From: Azospirillum formosense
GTDB taxonomy: Bacteria > Pseudomonadota > Alphaproteobacteria > Azospirillales > Azospirillaceae
DNA: 64,000 nucleotides
Assembly (NCBI RefSeq): GCF_040500525.1
Contig: NZ_CP159404.1
Coordinates: 1 to 64,000, forward strand
Direction: 5' to 3'
Part shown: one piece after another, positions 34,302 through 42,289 of the stretch
Position numbering within the stretch: position 1 is the stretch's first letter
How the letters are laid out: the number at the start of each line of letters is the position of its first letter
The notes under the pieces: model-generated
The model's database searches: none
What the model was told of the DNA's origin: nothing
What the model saw: the letters and a program-made list of their open reading frames with translations, nothing else
Position numbers and translations under genes: made by a program

Positions 34302-36029
34302 ATGAAACGCCGGATCGAACGCCCGTTGCGCCTGTTCACCGGCCTGACGCTGTTCACCTTCGTCATCACCCATTTCCTCGCCCACGCCGCCGGGCTGCTG
34401 CTGCTGCCGGGGATGGAGGTGGCGCGGCGCACGCTGCTGTGGGTCTGGGACACGCTGCCGGGGCAGGCGCTGCTCGCCGGCTCCTTCATCACCCACGCCG
34501 GGCTGGGGCTGTGGGCGCTGTACCGGCGCCGCCACCTGCGCATGCCCGCCGGGGAGGCGTGGCAGCTGGGGCTCGGCCTGTGCATCCCGCTGCTGCTGAT
34601 CCCTCACGGCATGGCGGGGATGCTGTCGGACGACCTCTACAACGACCCGCTGACCTACCCGCGGGCGATCGTCCTCTACTGGATCACCGCGCCGGAAACC
34701 CTGCTGTGGCGCCAGCTCCTGCTGCTGGTGATCGTGTGGATCCACGGCTGCATCGGGGTGCGCGGCTGGCTGATGACGAAGCCCTGGTACCGGCAGCGGG
34801 CCTCGCTGCTCGGCGCCTTCGCCATGCTGCTGCCGCTGCTGGCGCTGGCCGGGATCGTCAACGCCGGCTGGGACGCCGAGCGCCGGGCGGCCGCCGATCC
34901 CGCCTATCTGGAGCAGTTCCGCCCGCCCCCCGCCGGCACGCCGGAGTCGGAGAACCGCGCCGCGCTGGCGGCGATCAGCGGCGGCGTGTTCAACACCTAC
35001 GTCCTGCTGCTGGTCGGCACGCTGGGGATGCGGCAGTACCGCAACTGGCGGGCGCGGGCGACCAGCCCGGTGCGCATCGCCTATCCCGGCGGGCGCTCGG
35101 TCACCGTTCCGCGCGGGACCTCGGTGCTGGAGGCCAGCCGGGCCAACGGCATCCCGCACACCGCGCTGTGCGGCGGGCGGGGGCGCTGCTCCACCTGCCG
35201 CATCCGGGTGACCGAGGGTGCGGACGCCCTGCCGCCGCCCAACGCCACGGAACGGGCGGTGCTGGAGCGGATGAAGGCCCCGCCCGCCGTCCGCCTCGCC
35301 TGCCAGCTCCGCCCGGTGGCGCCGCTGTCGGTTACGCCGCTGATCTCGGCGCGGGACAACGGCCGCACCTTCGCCGTCACCGCCCCGATGGACAGCGGGC
35401 GGGAGCTGGCGATCACCGCCCTGTTCGTGGATTTGCGGGGATCGACCTCGCTGGCGGCGGAGCGGCTGCCCTTCGACGCGCTGTTCATCGTCACCCGCTA
35501 TGTCCAGGTGGTCACGGATGCGATCCGCAAGCACGGCGGCTACGTCATCGCCATCGCGGGCGACGGGGTGATGGGCATGTTCGCGAACGAGGAGGACCCC
35601 GCGGCGGCGGCCACCAGCGCGCTGCGCGCCACCGCCGACCTGTGGCGCGACATCGAGGTGCTGAGCCGCGACCTTGCGGAGGAGCTGGACCAGCCCCTGG
35701 CCTTCGGGGCCGGGGTGCATTCCGGCCTCGCCGTGGTCGGGGCGGTGGCCTGTTCGGAGGATGGGTCGCTGCAGTTCATCGGCGACACCGGCAACGTTGC
35801 CGCGAGGCTGGAGGAGATGACCAAGACGCTGGGCGCCACCGTGGTCTTTTCCGACGCGGCCGCCGAGCTGGCGGGGCTCCAGGGGCTGGAGCGTCTGGAA
35901 CGCCGTGAGGTGGCGATCCGGGGCCGCGACGGCACGCTGGGGGTGCGGACCGTCCGCCGCCAGGAGGATTTGCGGGCGCTGCTGGAGGGTGGAACCACCG
36001 TCCCCTCTCCCCCCTGGGGCGACGCTTAG
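34302..36029 (+). CDS. cyaC: CyaC-like redox-sensing adenylate cyclase: 6-TM di-heme-type domain, [2Fe-2S] ferredoxin, class III cyclase
   Basis: Membrane cyclase of 575 aa. The N-terminal 250 residues form six TM helices with histidines H24/H28, H65, H102 and H148 inside helices 1-4, the tetra-His pattern of di-heme b succinate:quinone oxidoreductase anchors. Next comes a plant-type ferredoxin domain (about 255-345) with C290, C296, C299 and C334 (CX5CX2CX34C). The catalytic domain (about 365-540) has metal-binding D377 (LFVDLRGSTSL) and D421 (AGDGVMGMF) and the purine/transition-state block GDTGNVAARLEE. The usual adenine-reading Lys four residues before D421 is Ala (A417). Sinorhizobium meliloti CyaC, described as a quinone-responsive di-heme, Fe-S adenylate cyclase, has this layout. 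Divergent from a cNMP-binding Crp gene and convergent with ttrA. Confidence 0.87.
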   Translation: MKRRIERPLRLFTGLTLFTFVITHFLAHAAGLLLLPGMEVARRTLLWVWDTLPGQALLAGSFITHAGLGLWALYRRRHLRMPAGEAWQLGLGLCIPLLLIPHGMAGMLSDDLYNDPLTYPRAIVLYWITAPETLLWRQLLLLVIVWIHGCIGVRGWLMTKPWYRQRASLLGAFAMLLPLLALAGIVNAGWDAERRAAADPAYLEQFRPPPAGTPESENRAALAAISGGVFNTYVLLLVGTLGMRQYRNWRARATSPVRIAYPGGRSVTVPRGTSVLEASRANGIPHTALCGGRGRCSTCRIRVTEGADALPPPNATERAVLERMKAPPAVRLACQLRPVAPLSVTPLISARDNGRTFAVTAPMDSGRELAITALFVDLRGSTSLAAERLPFDALFIVTRYVQVVTDAIRKHGGYVIAIAGDGVMGMFANEEDPAAAATSALRATADLWRDIEVLSRDLAEELDQPLAFGAGVHSGLAVVGAVACSEDGSLQFIGDTGNVAARLEEMTKTLGATVVFSDAAAELAGLQGLERLERREVAIRGRDGTLGVRTVRRQEDLRALLEGGTTVPSPPWGDA

Positions 36030-36114
36030 GACGAGGCCGCCGCTGCGGGTGTCGGGGGTGAAGCGGATTCTTCTTTTCTCCCCCGCTCCTCCCCCCTCCC
36101 ATCTCATCCCTGGA

Positions 36115-39100
36115 TCACGCCGCGGCGACGCGCTCCAGCTTGGCGGGAAGCCCCTGGCGCACCGCCGTTCCGGCGATGGGATCGACCCAGACCGAGGCGC
36201 CCGGACGGGTCGGGTCGTGCAGGCCCAGATCGTTGATGTTCACCCCCGCCCCGATCTCCGGCACCGCCGGCTGGCTGTGGCCGCCGATGACGTGCGCCCG
36301 CGCGCCGAACTCCTTGTGGCCGAAGCCGTGCTCGACGGCCAGCACGCCGGGCATCACACCGTGCCGGACGATGGCGGTCGCCAGCTCCGACCCGCCCGGC
36401 GTGGCGATGCGGATGCGGTCGCCGGTGGCGATGCCCAGCCGCCGCGCGTCCTCCGCGTTGATGCCCACCGGGTTCTCCGGATGCAGATGGCGCAGGCGGC
36501 TGGCCGCGATGGTGTAGGCGCTGACCAGCACCGATTTCGAGCTGATGAGCTGGAAGGGCCAGTCCTCCGCCCTATGGACCTGCCGCATCGGCGTGCCGTC
36601 GGCGAAGGCCGGGGGCGTCCAGGCGGCGGTGCCGGTCCAGCGCTTGCCGGTGACGCTGCTCCGCGCCGCGCCGACCGCCTCGTTGTAGACCAGCAGCCCG
36701 TCCTTGAAGCGGTGGGTGGCCTTGTCGCCCTCGAAGCCCTCCGCCTGATTCTGGTAGCGCCCGCCGCGCGCCAGGATGAAGGCGACCTTGCGCCACTCCT
36801 CATCCTTCAGCACCGACTGGAGCGCCGGCAGGACGCGGGCGACGCCGGACAGGGCGATGTCCTCGTCCGTGGCGTCGGGCACCGGCTGCTTGCCCAGCCA
36901 CGCGATGTTGGCGCCGCCGCGCAGGTACCAGTCCTCCGGCCGCTCCAGCGGATGGGTGTTCCCGTCCATGTCGGCGATGGCGTCCGGGCCGAAGCCGGGC
37001 AGGCCCAGCCGCTTCGCCAGCGCGATCAGGAAGGTCTCCATCTGGACGTGCCGGCCCTCCGGCAGCGGCTCCGTGCGCGGCGTCACCACCGGCCAGCGCG
37101 CCGTCGAGGTTTTGGTCGGCACGCCCGCCCAGGGGGACGCCCAGCCCCAGGTCTCGTACAGCACCGTGTCGGGGATGATGTAGTCGGCGAAGGCCGTGGA
37201 TTCGTTGATGAAGGGATCGATGGCCACGATCAGCGGCAGCGCCTTCGGGTCGCGCAGCTTCGCCTCCACCTGGGCGCGCACGCCGGGGATGCCGTAGACC
37301 GGGTTGCTGTTCCACAGGAACAGGGCCTTCAGCGGGTACGGGTAGCCGTCCACCACGCCGCTGGTCAGATACTCGGTGGTGAGCTGCGGGGCGTTGGGAT
37401 ACCAGGGCGCCTTGGCCGGATAGGGCTTGCCCGCCTCCTTCTTCGCCTTGAACTCGCTGGATTTCTCATAGGGAACGGGGCGGCTGATGGCCGTGCCGGA
37501 GGGCTTCACCTGTCCGGGGAAGCTCGCCAGCTTGTAGCGCGGGCCGTCCTGCTCGTCCGGGAAGCGCCCGCCGCCGAAGATGGTCCCGCCCTTCCAGTTC
37601 AGGTTGCCGATCAGCGTGTTCAGCGTCACCACGCCGAAGGCGTTATAGAAGCCGTTGCCCGCCATCATGCCGCCGTGGGTGTTGGCGGCGGCCTTCTTGC
37701 CGTGGCTGGTGAACTCCCGCGCCAGACCGGCGATGACGTCGGCGGGGATGCCGCAGGCGTCGGCGTAGCCGGCGAGGTCGAGCTTCATCGCCTGCTCGCG
37801 CAGCAGGGTCAGGCTGGTCTTCACCGCGACGTCGCCCGCCGGGGTCACCACCGTCCCGCCATGGAACAGCGCGGCCGGTCCCATCAGGGCGTCGTGGGCC
37901 ACCGGAGTCCCGCTGGGGTCGAGCACGACGAAGGCGTCCTTGGCGCCGTAGCGCTCCTTCTCGTCCAGCGTCACCCAGCCGAGGTCGGAGGCGCGCAGCA
38001 TCCGCCCGTCGCGCGGGTGGCCCGCCTGCTGGATCACCAGATGGGTGGCGTTGCACCAGCCGGCCTCGCCCGCGGCCTCCGCCGCCTTGCCGTTGGGCTG
38101 GGAAAGATAGTTGGCGTCGATGCGCCCGTTCTCGAACATCCAGCGCATCATGCCCATGACCAGGGCGCCGTCGGTGCCGGGCCGGATGGGTATCCAGTTG
38201 GACCGCTCCGCCGCCGCGCGGTTGTCGGCGTTGGTCAGCACCGGGTCGACGACGACGTAGTTCAGGACGCCGTCCGTCCGCCCCTTGGCGAGCAGCATGG
38301 CCTGCCGCTTGAACGGGTTGCCGGCGTTCGACGGGGCGGTGCCGATGAACAGCACGAACTCGGCGTTCTGCAGGTCCGGCTTGGCGTGCGGCATCTTCTT
38401 GGCGTCGCCGAACACCGCCCCCGAGCCGGACCGGTAGGCGCCGCCGCAGTAGGAGCCGTGGCCGACGAAGTTGATCGTCCCCAGCGCCTGGTTGAAGAAG
38501 CGCCGCACGAAGGGCTCCCGCCCATCGTTGACCGACGACAGCAGGGCCACCTGGTTGACCTTCGGCCCCAGCTCGGGTGCGGCGGGATCGATGGGCGTCT
38601 TCAGGTCGCGCAAGGCGCGCAGGCCGGGCACCGGGCCTTCGCCGAACAGGTCGCCGCCCTCCGCGATCTCCTCCACGAGTTTGTCGAAGGCGATGGGTTC
38701 CCATTGGCCGGAGCCGCGCGGGCCGACCCGCTTCATCGGCGTGGCGACGCGGAAGGGCGAGGTCAGCATCTCCAGCGCCGCGTTGCCCCGGCCGCAGGCG
38801 GTCGAGCGGCCCTTCAGCCCCTTCTCGTCCAGCCGCGACAGCGACTTGAAGCTCTCCCTGATCGGCGTGCCGTAGGGCAGGAAGGGATCGGTCGACAGCG
38901 GGCTGTAGGGGTTGCCGGCGACGCGCAGCACCTTGTTCTTCTCCACATCCACCCGGACGCGGACGCCGCACAGCGTGGTGCAGCCGAGGCAGGCGACGTT
39001 GGCGACGATCTGGCCCGGCGTCGGGGTGAGGGCGCCGGTCGCCGGATCGACGCGGAATTCGGGGGCCGGGGCATTGCCGGAGATGGCGTGGTCGGGCTTG

Positions 39101-39219
39101 TCCCCGGCCCAGGCGCCCTTGACGAGCTTGCGCCCGGTGTCGGAGAAGCCAGCCGCGAAGGCGGCGAGCGCGCCGCCGGCGGCGCTGGTCTTCAGGAGGA
39201 GGCGACGGGAAATCGACAT
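36115..39219 (-). CDS. ttrA: Tetrathionate reductase catalytic subunit TtrA (molybdopterin)
   Basis: Large molybdopterin oxidoreductase (1034 aa) exported by the Tat pathway: SRRLLLKTSAAGGALAAFAAG at the N-terminus. A [4Fe-4S] motif is formed by C77, C80, C84 (ACLGCTTLCGVRVRV) and C142 (STACGRGNAALE). The probable Mo-ligand Cys is C258 in FVGHGSYCGGAYRSGSG. The C-terminal MGD-binding domain is present (VLVSAYTIAASRLRHLHPENPVGINAEDARRLGI region). TtrA reduces tetrathionate to thiosulfate in the periplasm. The ATG at 39219 has CGGAG upstream and follows ttrC by 14 nt. A related thiosulfate or arsenate-type enzyme is the main alternative, but the B-C-A order and subunit types fit Ttr. No ttrSR is adjacent. 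Confidence 0.87.
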   Translation of the reverse strand: MSISRRLLLKTSAAGGALAAFAAGFSDTGRKLVKGAWAGDKPDHAISGNAPAPEFRVDPATGALTPTPGQIVANVACLGCTTLCGVRVRVDVEKNKVLRVAGNPYSPLSTDPFLPYGTPIRESFKSLSRLDEKGLKGRSTACGRGNAALEMLTSPFRVATPMKRVGPRGSGQWEPIAFDKLVEEIAEGGDLFGEGPVPGLRALRDLKTPIDPAAPELGPKVNQVALLSSVNDGREPFVRRFFNQALGTINFVGHGSYCGGAYRSGSGAVFGDAKKMPHAKPDLQNAEFVLFIGTAPSNAGNPFKRQAMLLAKGRTDGVLNYVVVDPVLTNADNRAAAERSNWIPIRPGTDGALVMGMMRWMFENGRIDANYLSQPNGKAAEAAGEAGWCNATHLVIQQAGHPRDGRMLRASDLGWVTLDEKERYGAKDAFVVLDPSGTPVAHDALMGPAALFHGGTVVTPAGDVAVKTSLTLLREQAMKLDLAGYADACGIPADVIAGLAREFTSHGKKAAANTHGGMMAGNGFYNAFGVVTLNTLIGNLNWKGGTIFGGGRFPDEQDGPRYKLASFPGQVKPSGTAISRPVPYEKSSEFKAKKEAGKPYPAKAPWYPNAPQLTTEYLTSGVVDGYPYPLKALFLWNSNPVYGIPGVRAQVEAKLRDPKALPLIVAIDPFINESTAFADYIIPDTVLYETWGWASPWAGVPTKTSTARWPVVTPRTEPLPEGRHVQMETFLIALAKRLGLPGFGPDAIADMDGNTHPLERPEDWYLRGGANIAWLGKQPVPDATDEDIALSGVARVLPALQSVLKDEEWRKVAFILARGGRYQNQAEGFEGDKATHRFKDGLLVYNEAVGAARSSVTGKRWTGTAAWTPPAFADGTPMRQVHRAEDWPFQLISSKSVLVSAYTIAASRLRHLHPENPVGINAEDARRLGIATGDRIRIATPGGSELATAIVRHGVMPGVLAVEHGFGHKEFGARAHVIGGHSQPAVPEIGAGVNINDLGLHDPTRPGASVWVDPIAGTAVRQGLPAKLERVAAA

Positions 39220-39233
39220 GATGGTTGCTCCGT

Positions 39234-40367
39234 TCACTCGGCGGCGGCCACGGTTCCGGCGGGCGCCCGGGGGGCGCGGGCCGGTCCGGGCGCCGGGCGG
39301 CGCGGGGAAGGCAGGATGGCGGTGAGGGCGATCAGCAGGAACAGCCAGAGTCCCGCCGTGCCGACGATCCCCAGCAGCCCCTCCGGGCCGGCGGGCAGCG
39401 CGTAGTCGTAGAAGCCAGCGCCGGTCTTCGGCACGGTCTGGCCGCCGATGAAGACGGTCCAGCGGAACATCCAGGCGCCGTGCAGGGCGATCAGCCCGGT
39501 CAGCAGCCCCGTCCCGGCGGGCTTGGCGACGGCGACGGCGAAGGGCAGCGCGGTGGCGGCGACGGCCCAGACGGCGGTGACGCGCCACGCTTCCGACCCG
39601 GCGACGCTGCCCAGCGCCTCCGCGTGGGTGGAGTCCAGCCCGAACAGGCCCAGCGCCAGCCACAGCGCGCCGGCCAGCATGACGCCGCCCAGGAAGCCGG
39701 CGAGCAGCCGGTTCGCCCGCACCTCCACCGCGCGGTCGTTGCCGGCGGCGAAGCGGTTCAGCACCAGCACCAGGCCGGCGGCGCCGGCCAGCGCGGTCAT
39801 CAGGAACTGAACGGGCAGGAAGGGCGTGTGCCACAGCGGGCGCGCCTTGACCACCGCGACCTCCGCCCCGGTGTAGAGGGCGACCAGCAGCGCGCCGGCC
39901 AGGGCGATCAGCCCGGCGGCGCGGATCAGCGCGTCGTTGCGGCCGCCGCCCAGCGACGCCAGCCGGTAGAGCGCGGCAAGGCGGCTGTCCACTTGGCCAT
40001 GCGCCTGCAACTCCTCGCGGAAGCACGCCCAGCCGTAGACCAGCAGCCCCGTGACGTAGAACGGGATGAAGACCGAGCCCCACCACATCCACGACGTCGG
40101 GCGCAGCACGACGTAGAAGTGCCAGAAGCGGCCCGGCTGGTGCAGGTCGGACAGCAGCGCCACCGGGGCGGCCAGACCGCAGGTCAGCGCCACCAGCAGG
40201 GCGATGCGCCCCAGCGCGCGCCAGTCCTCGCGGGCGAAGGCGTAGCCGGGCAGGCTGAGCAGCAGGCCGCCGACCGAAAGGCCGATCAGGAAGAAATACT
40301 GGACGGCCCAGGGAAGCCACGCGACCTCGCGGGTCACGTTGATGACCTCGACGATGTGGTTGTCCAT
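39234..40367 (-). CDS. ttrC: Tetrathionate reductase membrane subunit TtrC (NrfD family)
   Basis: Integral membrane subunit (377 aa) with about nine TM helices, NrfD/PsrC type. It oxidises quinol and passes electrons to TtrB. Family features include WAVQYFFLIGLSVGGLLLSLPG in helix 1, DLHQPGRFWHFYVVLRPTSWMWWGSV and the WMFRWTVFIGGQTVPKTGAGFYDY segment. The basic/Pro-rich C-terminal tail is cytoplasmic. Its ATG shares a base with the ttrB stop codon (TGATG), so the two are translationally coupled. It lies between ttrB and ttrA. Confidence 0.88.
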   Translation of the reverse strand: MDNHIVEVINVTREVAWLPWAVQYFFLIGLSVGGLLLSLPGYAFAREDWRALGRIALLVALTCGLAAPVALLSDLHQPGRFWHFYVVLRPTSWMWWGSVFIPFYVTGLLVYGWACFREELQAHGQVDSRLAALYRLASLGGGRNDALIRAAGLIALAGALLVALYTGAEVAVVKARPLWHTPFLPVQFLMTALAGAAGLVLVLNRFAAGNDRAVEVRANRLLAGFLGGVMLAGALWLALGLFGLDSTHAEALGSVAGSEAWRVTAVWAVAATALPFAVAVAKPAGTGLLTGLIALHGAWMFRWTVFIGGQTVPKTGAGFYDYALPAGPEGLLGIVGTAGLWLFLLIALTAILPSPRRPAPGPARAPRAPAGTVAAAE

Positions 40368-41122
40368 CACGCGTGCTCCTTTTGGGCGTGGGTCTGGCTG
40401 CTGGGCTGCCAGAGCGTCGGCGTGCCGTCGACCTTGCCCTGGAAGCGGGGGTCGAGGCCGAGGTAGAAGACGCGCGGCTGGGTCCCCTGCTCCGGCTTCA
40501 GCACCTTGGGGTTCTCGTCGCGGACCAGGGCGGAGACGGTGCTGTCAGGGTCGTTCAGGTCACCGAAGATGCGCGCGCCGCCGACGCAGGTCTCCACGCA
40601 GGCGGGCAGCAGCCCGGCCTCCACGCGGTGGACGCAGAAGGTGCATTTGTCGGCGGTCTGGGTCTCGTGGTTGATGAAGCGCGCGTCGTAGGGGCAGGCC
40701 TGGACGCAGTAGGCGCAGCCGACGCAGACGGTGTTGTCCACCACGACGATGCCGTCCCGGCGCTGGAAGGTCGCGCCGGTCGGACAGACGGGGATGCACG
40801 GCGGGTCCTCGCAGTGGTTGCACAGGCGCGGCAGCATGTAGCTGCCGGCCTTGCCCTGATCGGTCACCTCGTAGGTGGAGACGATGGTGCGGAAGCTGTT
40901 TTCCGGGACATCGTTCTCCATGATGCAGGCGACCGTGCAGGCCTGGCAGCCCACGCATTTGCCCACGTCCACCACCATCGCCCAGCGGTGCGCCGGATCG
41001 CCGTCCCGGCGGAGCGACGCACCACCGGGAACCGCGGCGGCGGCGGGCATCGCCGCCACCGTCGCGGCACCGATGGTCGCGGCGCCGGCGCCGAGGCAGA
41101 AGTTGCGCCTTGATCGGTCCAT
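40367..41122 (-). CDS. ttrB: Tetrathionate reductase iron-sulfur subunit TtrB
   Basis: Ferredoxin-like electron-transfer subunit (251 aa) with a Tat signal (SRRNFCLGAGAATIGAATVAA). Four cysteine clusters for [4Fe-4S] centres are visible: KCVGCQACTVAC, CNHCEDPPCIPVCP, CVGCAYCVQACP and a CTFC...CVETC pair, as in the DMSO-reductase family B subunits. It carries electrons from TtrC quinol oxidation to TtrA. It is the first gene of the ttrBCA operon; a nested hairpin leader precedes the ATG at 41122. The C-terminus after about 200 is unusual only in being short. Confidence 0.9.
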   Translation of the reverse strand: MDRSRRNFCLGAGAATIGAATVAAMPAAAAVPGGASLRRDGDPAHRWAMVVDVGKCVGCQACTVACIMENDVPENSFRTIVSTYEVTDQGKAGSYMLPRLCNHCEDPPCIPVCPTGATFQRRDGIVVVDNTVCVGCAYCVQACPYDARFINHETQTADKCTFCVHRVEAGLLPACVETCVGGARIFGDLNDPDSTVSALVRDENPKVLKPEQGTQPRVFYLGLDPRFQGKVDGTPTLWQPSSQTHAQKEHA

Positions 41123-41131
41123 GGCTGGCCT

Positions 41132-41183
41132 CTTCGCACCTGATTCCTTCGGCCGCGACGAACCGCGGCCCTACGGTGCGAAG
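41132..41183 (-). promoter_or_regulatory. Nested hairpin in the ttrB 5' leader
   Basis: Outer arms CTTCGCACC (41132-41140) and GGTGCGAAG (41175-41183), inner arms GGCCGCG (41151-41157) and CGCGGCC (41164-41170), all perfect. In the mRNA the structure ends 9 nt before the ttrB ATG, so it could control ribosome access. No riboswitch class is claimed. Confidence 0.45.
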
Positions 41184-41291
41184 GGTACCGGCGCCCTGCC
41201 CCCCTCTCCCATTGGGGGCATCCCTACACTTCTTAGGGTAAACCCCAGTGACGACATGCCGCAGGGGCCGGACCACAGTGTCCGGCGTGGA

Positions 41292-42182
41292 TCAGCCCTT
41301 GAGCGCGTCGGCGACGGCGCGGGCCACGCCGGCGTGGATAGCGTCCCGCTCCTTGAAGCCGTCGGCCGTCTCGGTCAGGTAGCTGGCGATCAGCAGGGGC
41401 GCCCTGCCCTCCGGCCAGACGATACCGATGTCGTTGGCCGTCCCGCGCACGCCGGTGCCGGTCTTGTCGCCGACGCGCCAGCCCTTCGGCAGGCCGGCAC
41501 GCAGCCGCTTGTCGCCGGTCCGGTTGGCGACCATCCAGGCGATGAGCTGCTCGCGCGACGCGGGGGTCAGCGCGTCGCCCAGCATCAGCCGCTCCATGCT
41601 GTGGACCATCGCCGCGGGTGTGGTGGTGTCGCGCGGGTCGCCGGGAATGGCGCTGTTCAGCGACGGCTCGTTGCGGTCCAGCCGGGTTTTCCGGTCGCCC
41701 AGCGTGCGCAGGAAGGCGGTCAGCCCGGCGGGGTCGCCCACCGCCGGCAGCAGCAGGTTTGCCGCCACGTTGTCGCTGAGCGTCATCGTCGCCTCGCACA
41801 GTTCGGCCACCGTGGGGGGCGGGCCGTCGAGGCGGGTTTCGGCGAAGGGCGCGTAGGGGACCATGTCCCCCTTGGTCACCCGAATGCGCCGGTCCAGCCG
41901 CTCCCGCCCCTCGTCCACTCGCTTCAGGACGGCGCCAGCCAAAAGAAATTTGAAGGTGCTGCACATCGGGAAGCGCTCGTCCGCGCGATGGCCGAAGCGC
42001 TGCCCGGTGTCGGTGTCGAGCACCGCCACGCCCAGCCGCCCGCCGCTGCGCTTTTCCAGTGCGGCGATTGCATCGGCCAGCCGCTTGTCCCCGAAATTCC
42101 TGGGTTTCTCCGCCTTCACGCCGGTTGCCGCCAGCAGCGTCACGCCGCCCGCCGCGGCCAGGAAAGCCCGCCGTCCGATCAT
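41292..42182 (-). CDS. Class A beta-lactamase
   Basis: Secreted serine beta-lactamase (296 aa) with a Tat-like signal (IGRRAFLAAAGGVTLLAATG). All class A motifs are there: S75-x-x-K78 (CSTFK), SDN (136-138), the omega-loop E172 (RNEPSLN) and KTG (240-242, DKTGTG). C74 precedes the active Ser as in some carbapenemases, but the partner Cys expected after KTGT is absent (KTGTGVRGTAND), so a stabilising disulfide of that kind is not possible. Substrate range cannot be read. It is divergent from an AmpR-type gene with an operator-like repeat between them, implying inducible expression by cell-wall muropeptides or beta-lactams. Confidence 0.93.
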   Translation of the reverse strand: MIGRRAFLAAAGGVTLLAATGVKAEKPRNFGDKRLADAIAALEKRSGGRLGVAVLDTDTGQRFGHRADERFPMCSTFKFLLAGAVLKRVDEGRERLDRRIRVTKGDMVPYAPFAETRLDGPPPTVAELCEATMTLSDNVAANLLLPAVGDPAGLTAFLRTLGDRKTRLDRNEPSLNSAIPGDPRDTTTPAAMVHSMERLMLGDALTPASREQLIAWMVANRTGDKRLRAGLPKGWRVGDKTGTGVRGTANDIGIVWPEGRAPLLIASYLTETADGFKERDAIHAGVARAVADALKG

Positions 42183-42251
42183 CGTGTCCTCGTCTCATGC
42201 CGTGTCGATGGACGGACGATAAAAAGCTCCCGGCCTCCGAACAAACGATGA

Positions 42252-42279
42252 TAGTTTTCACAAGCCACAAGAAAAACTA
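42252..42279. promoter_or_regulatory. Candidate AmpR operator between bla and ampR
   Basis: Perfect inverted repeat TAGTTTT (42252-42258) / AAAACTA (42273-42279) with a 14-bp spacer, in the AT-rich divergent promoter 10 bp before the ampR ATG. The size and position fit a LysR-type regulator site that represses ampR and activates bla. Confidence 0.55.
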
Positions 42280-42289
42280 ATAGCTGTCC

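Noticed and set aside
41123..41291. Molybdenum-cofactor riboswitch in the ttr leader
   Set aside because: Only a nested hairpin is visible; the conserved Moco-motif segments could not be identified by eye.
41240..41500. Carbapenemase-type (KPC/NMC-A-like) beta-lactamase
   Set aside because: The second Cys needed for the carbapenemase disulfide is missing after KTGT, so I only call class A.
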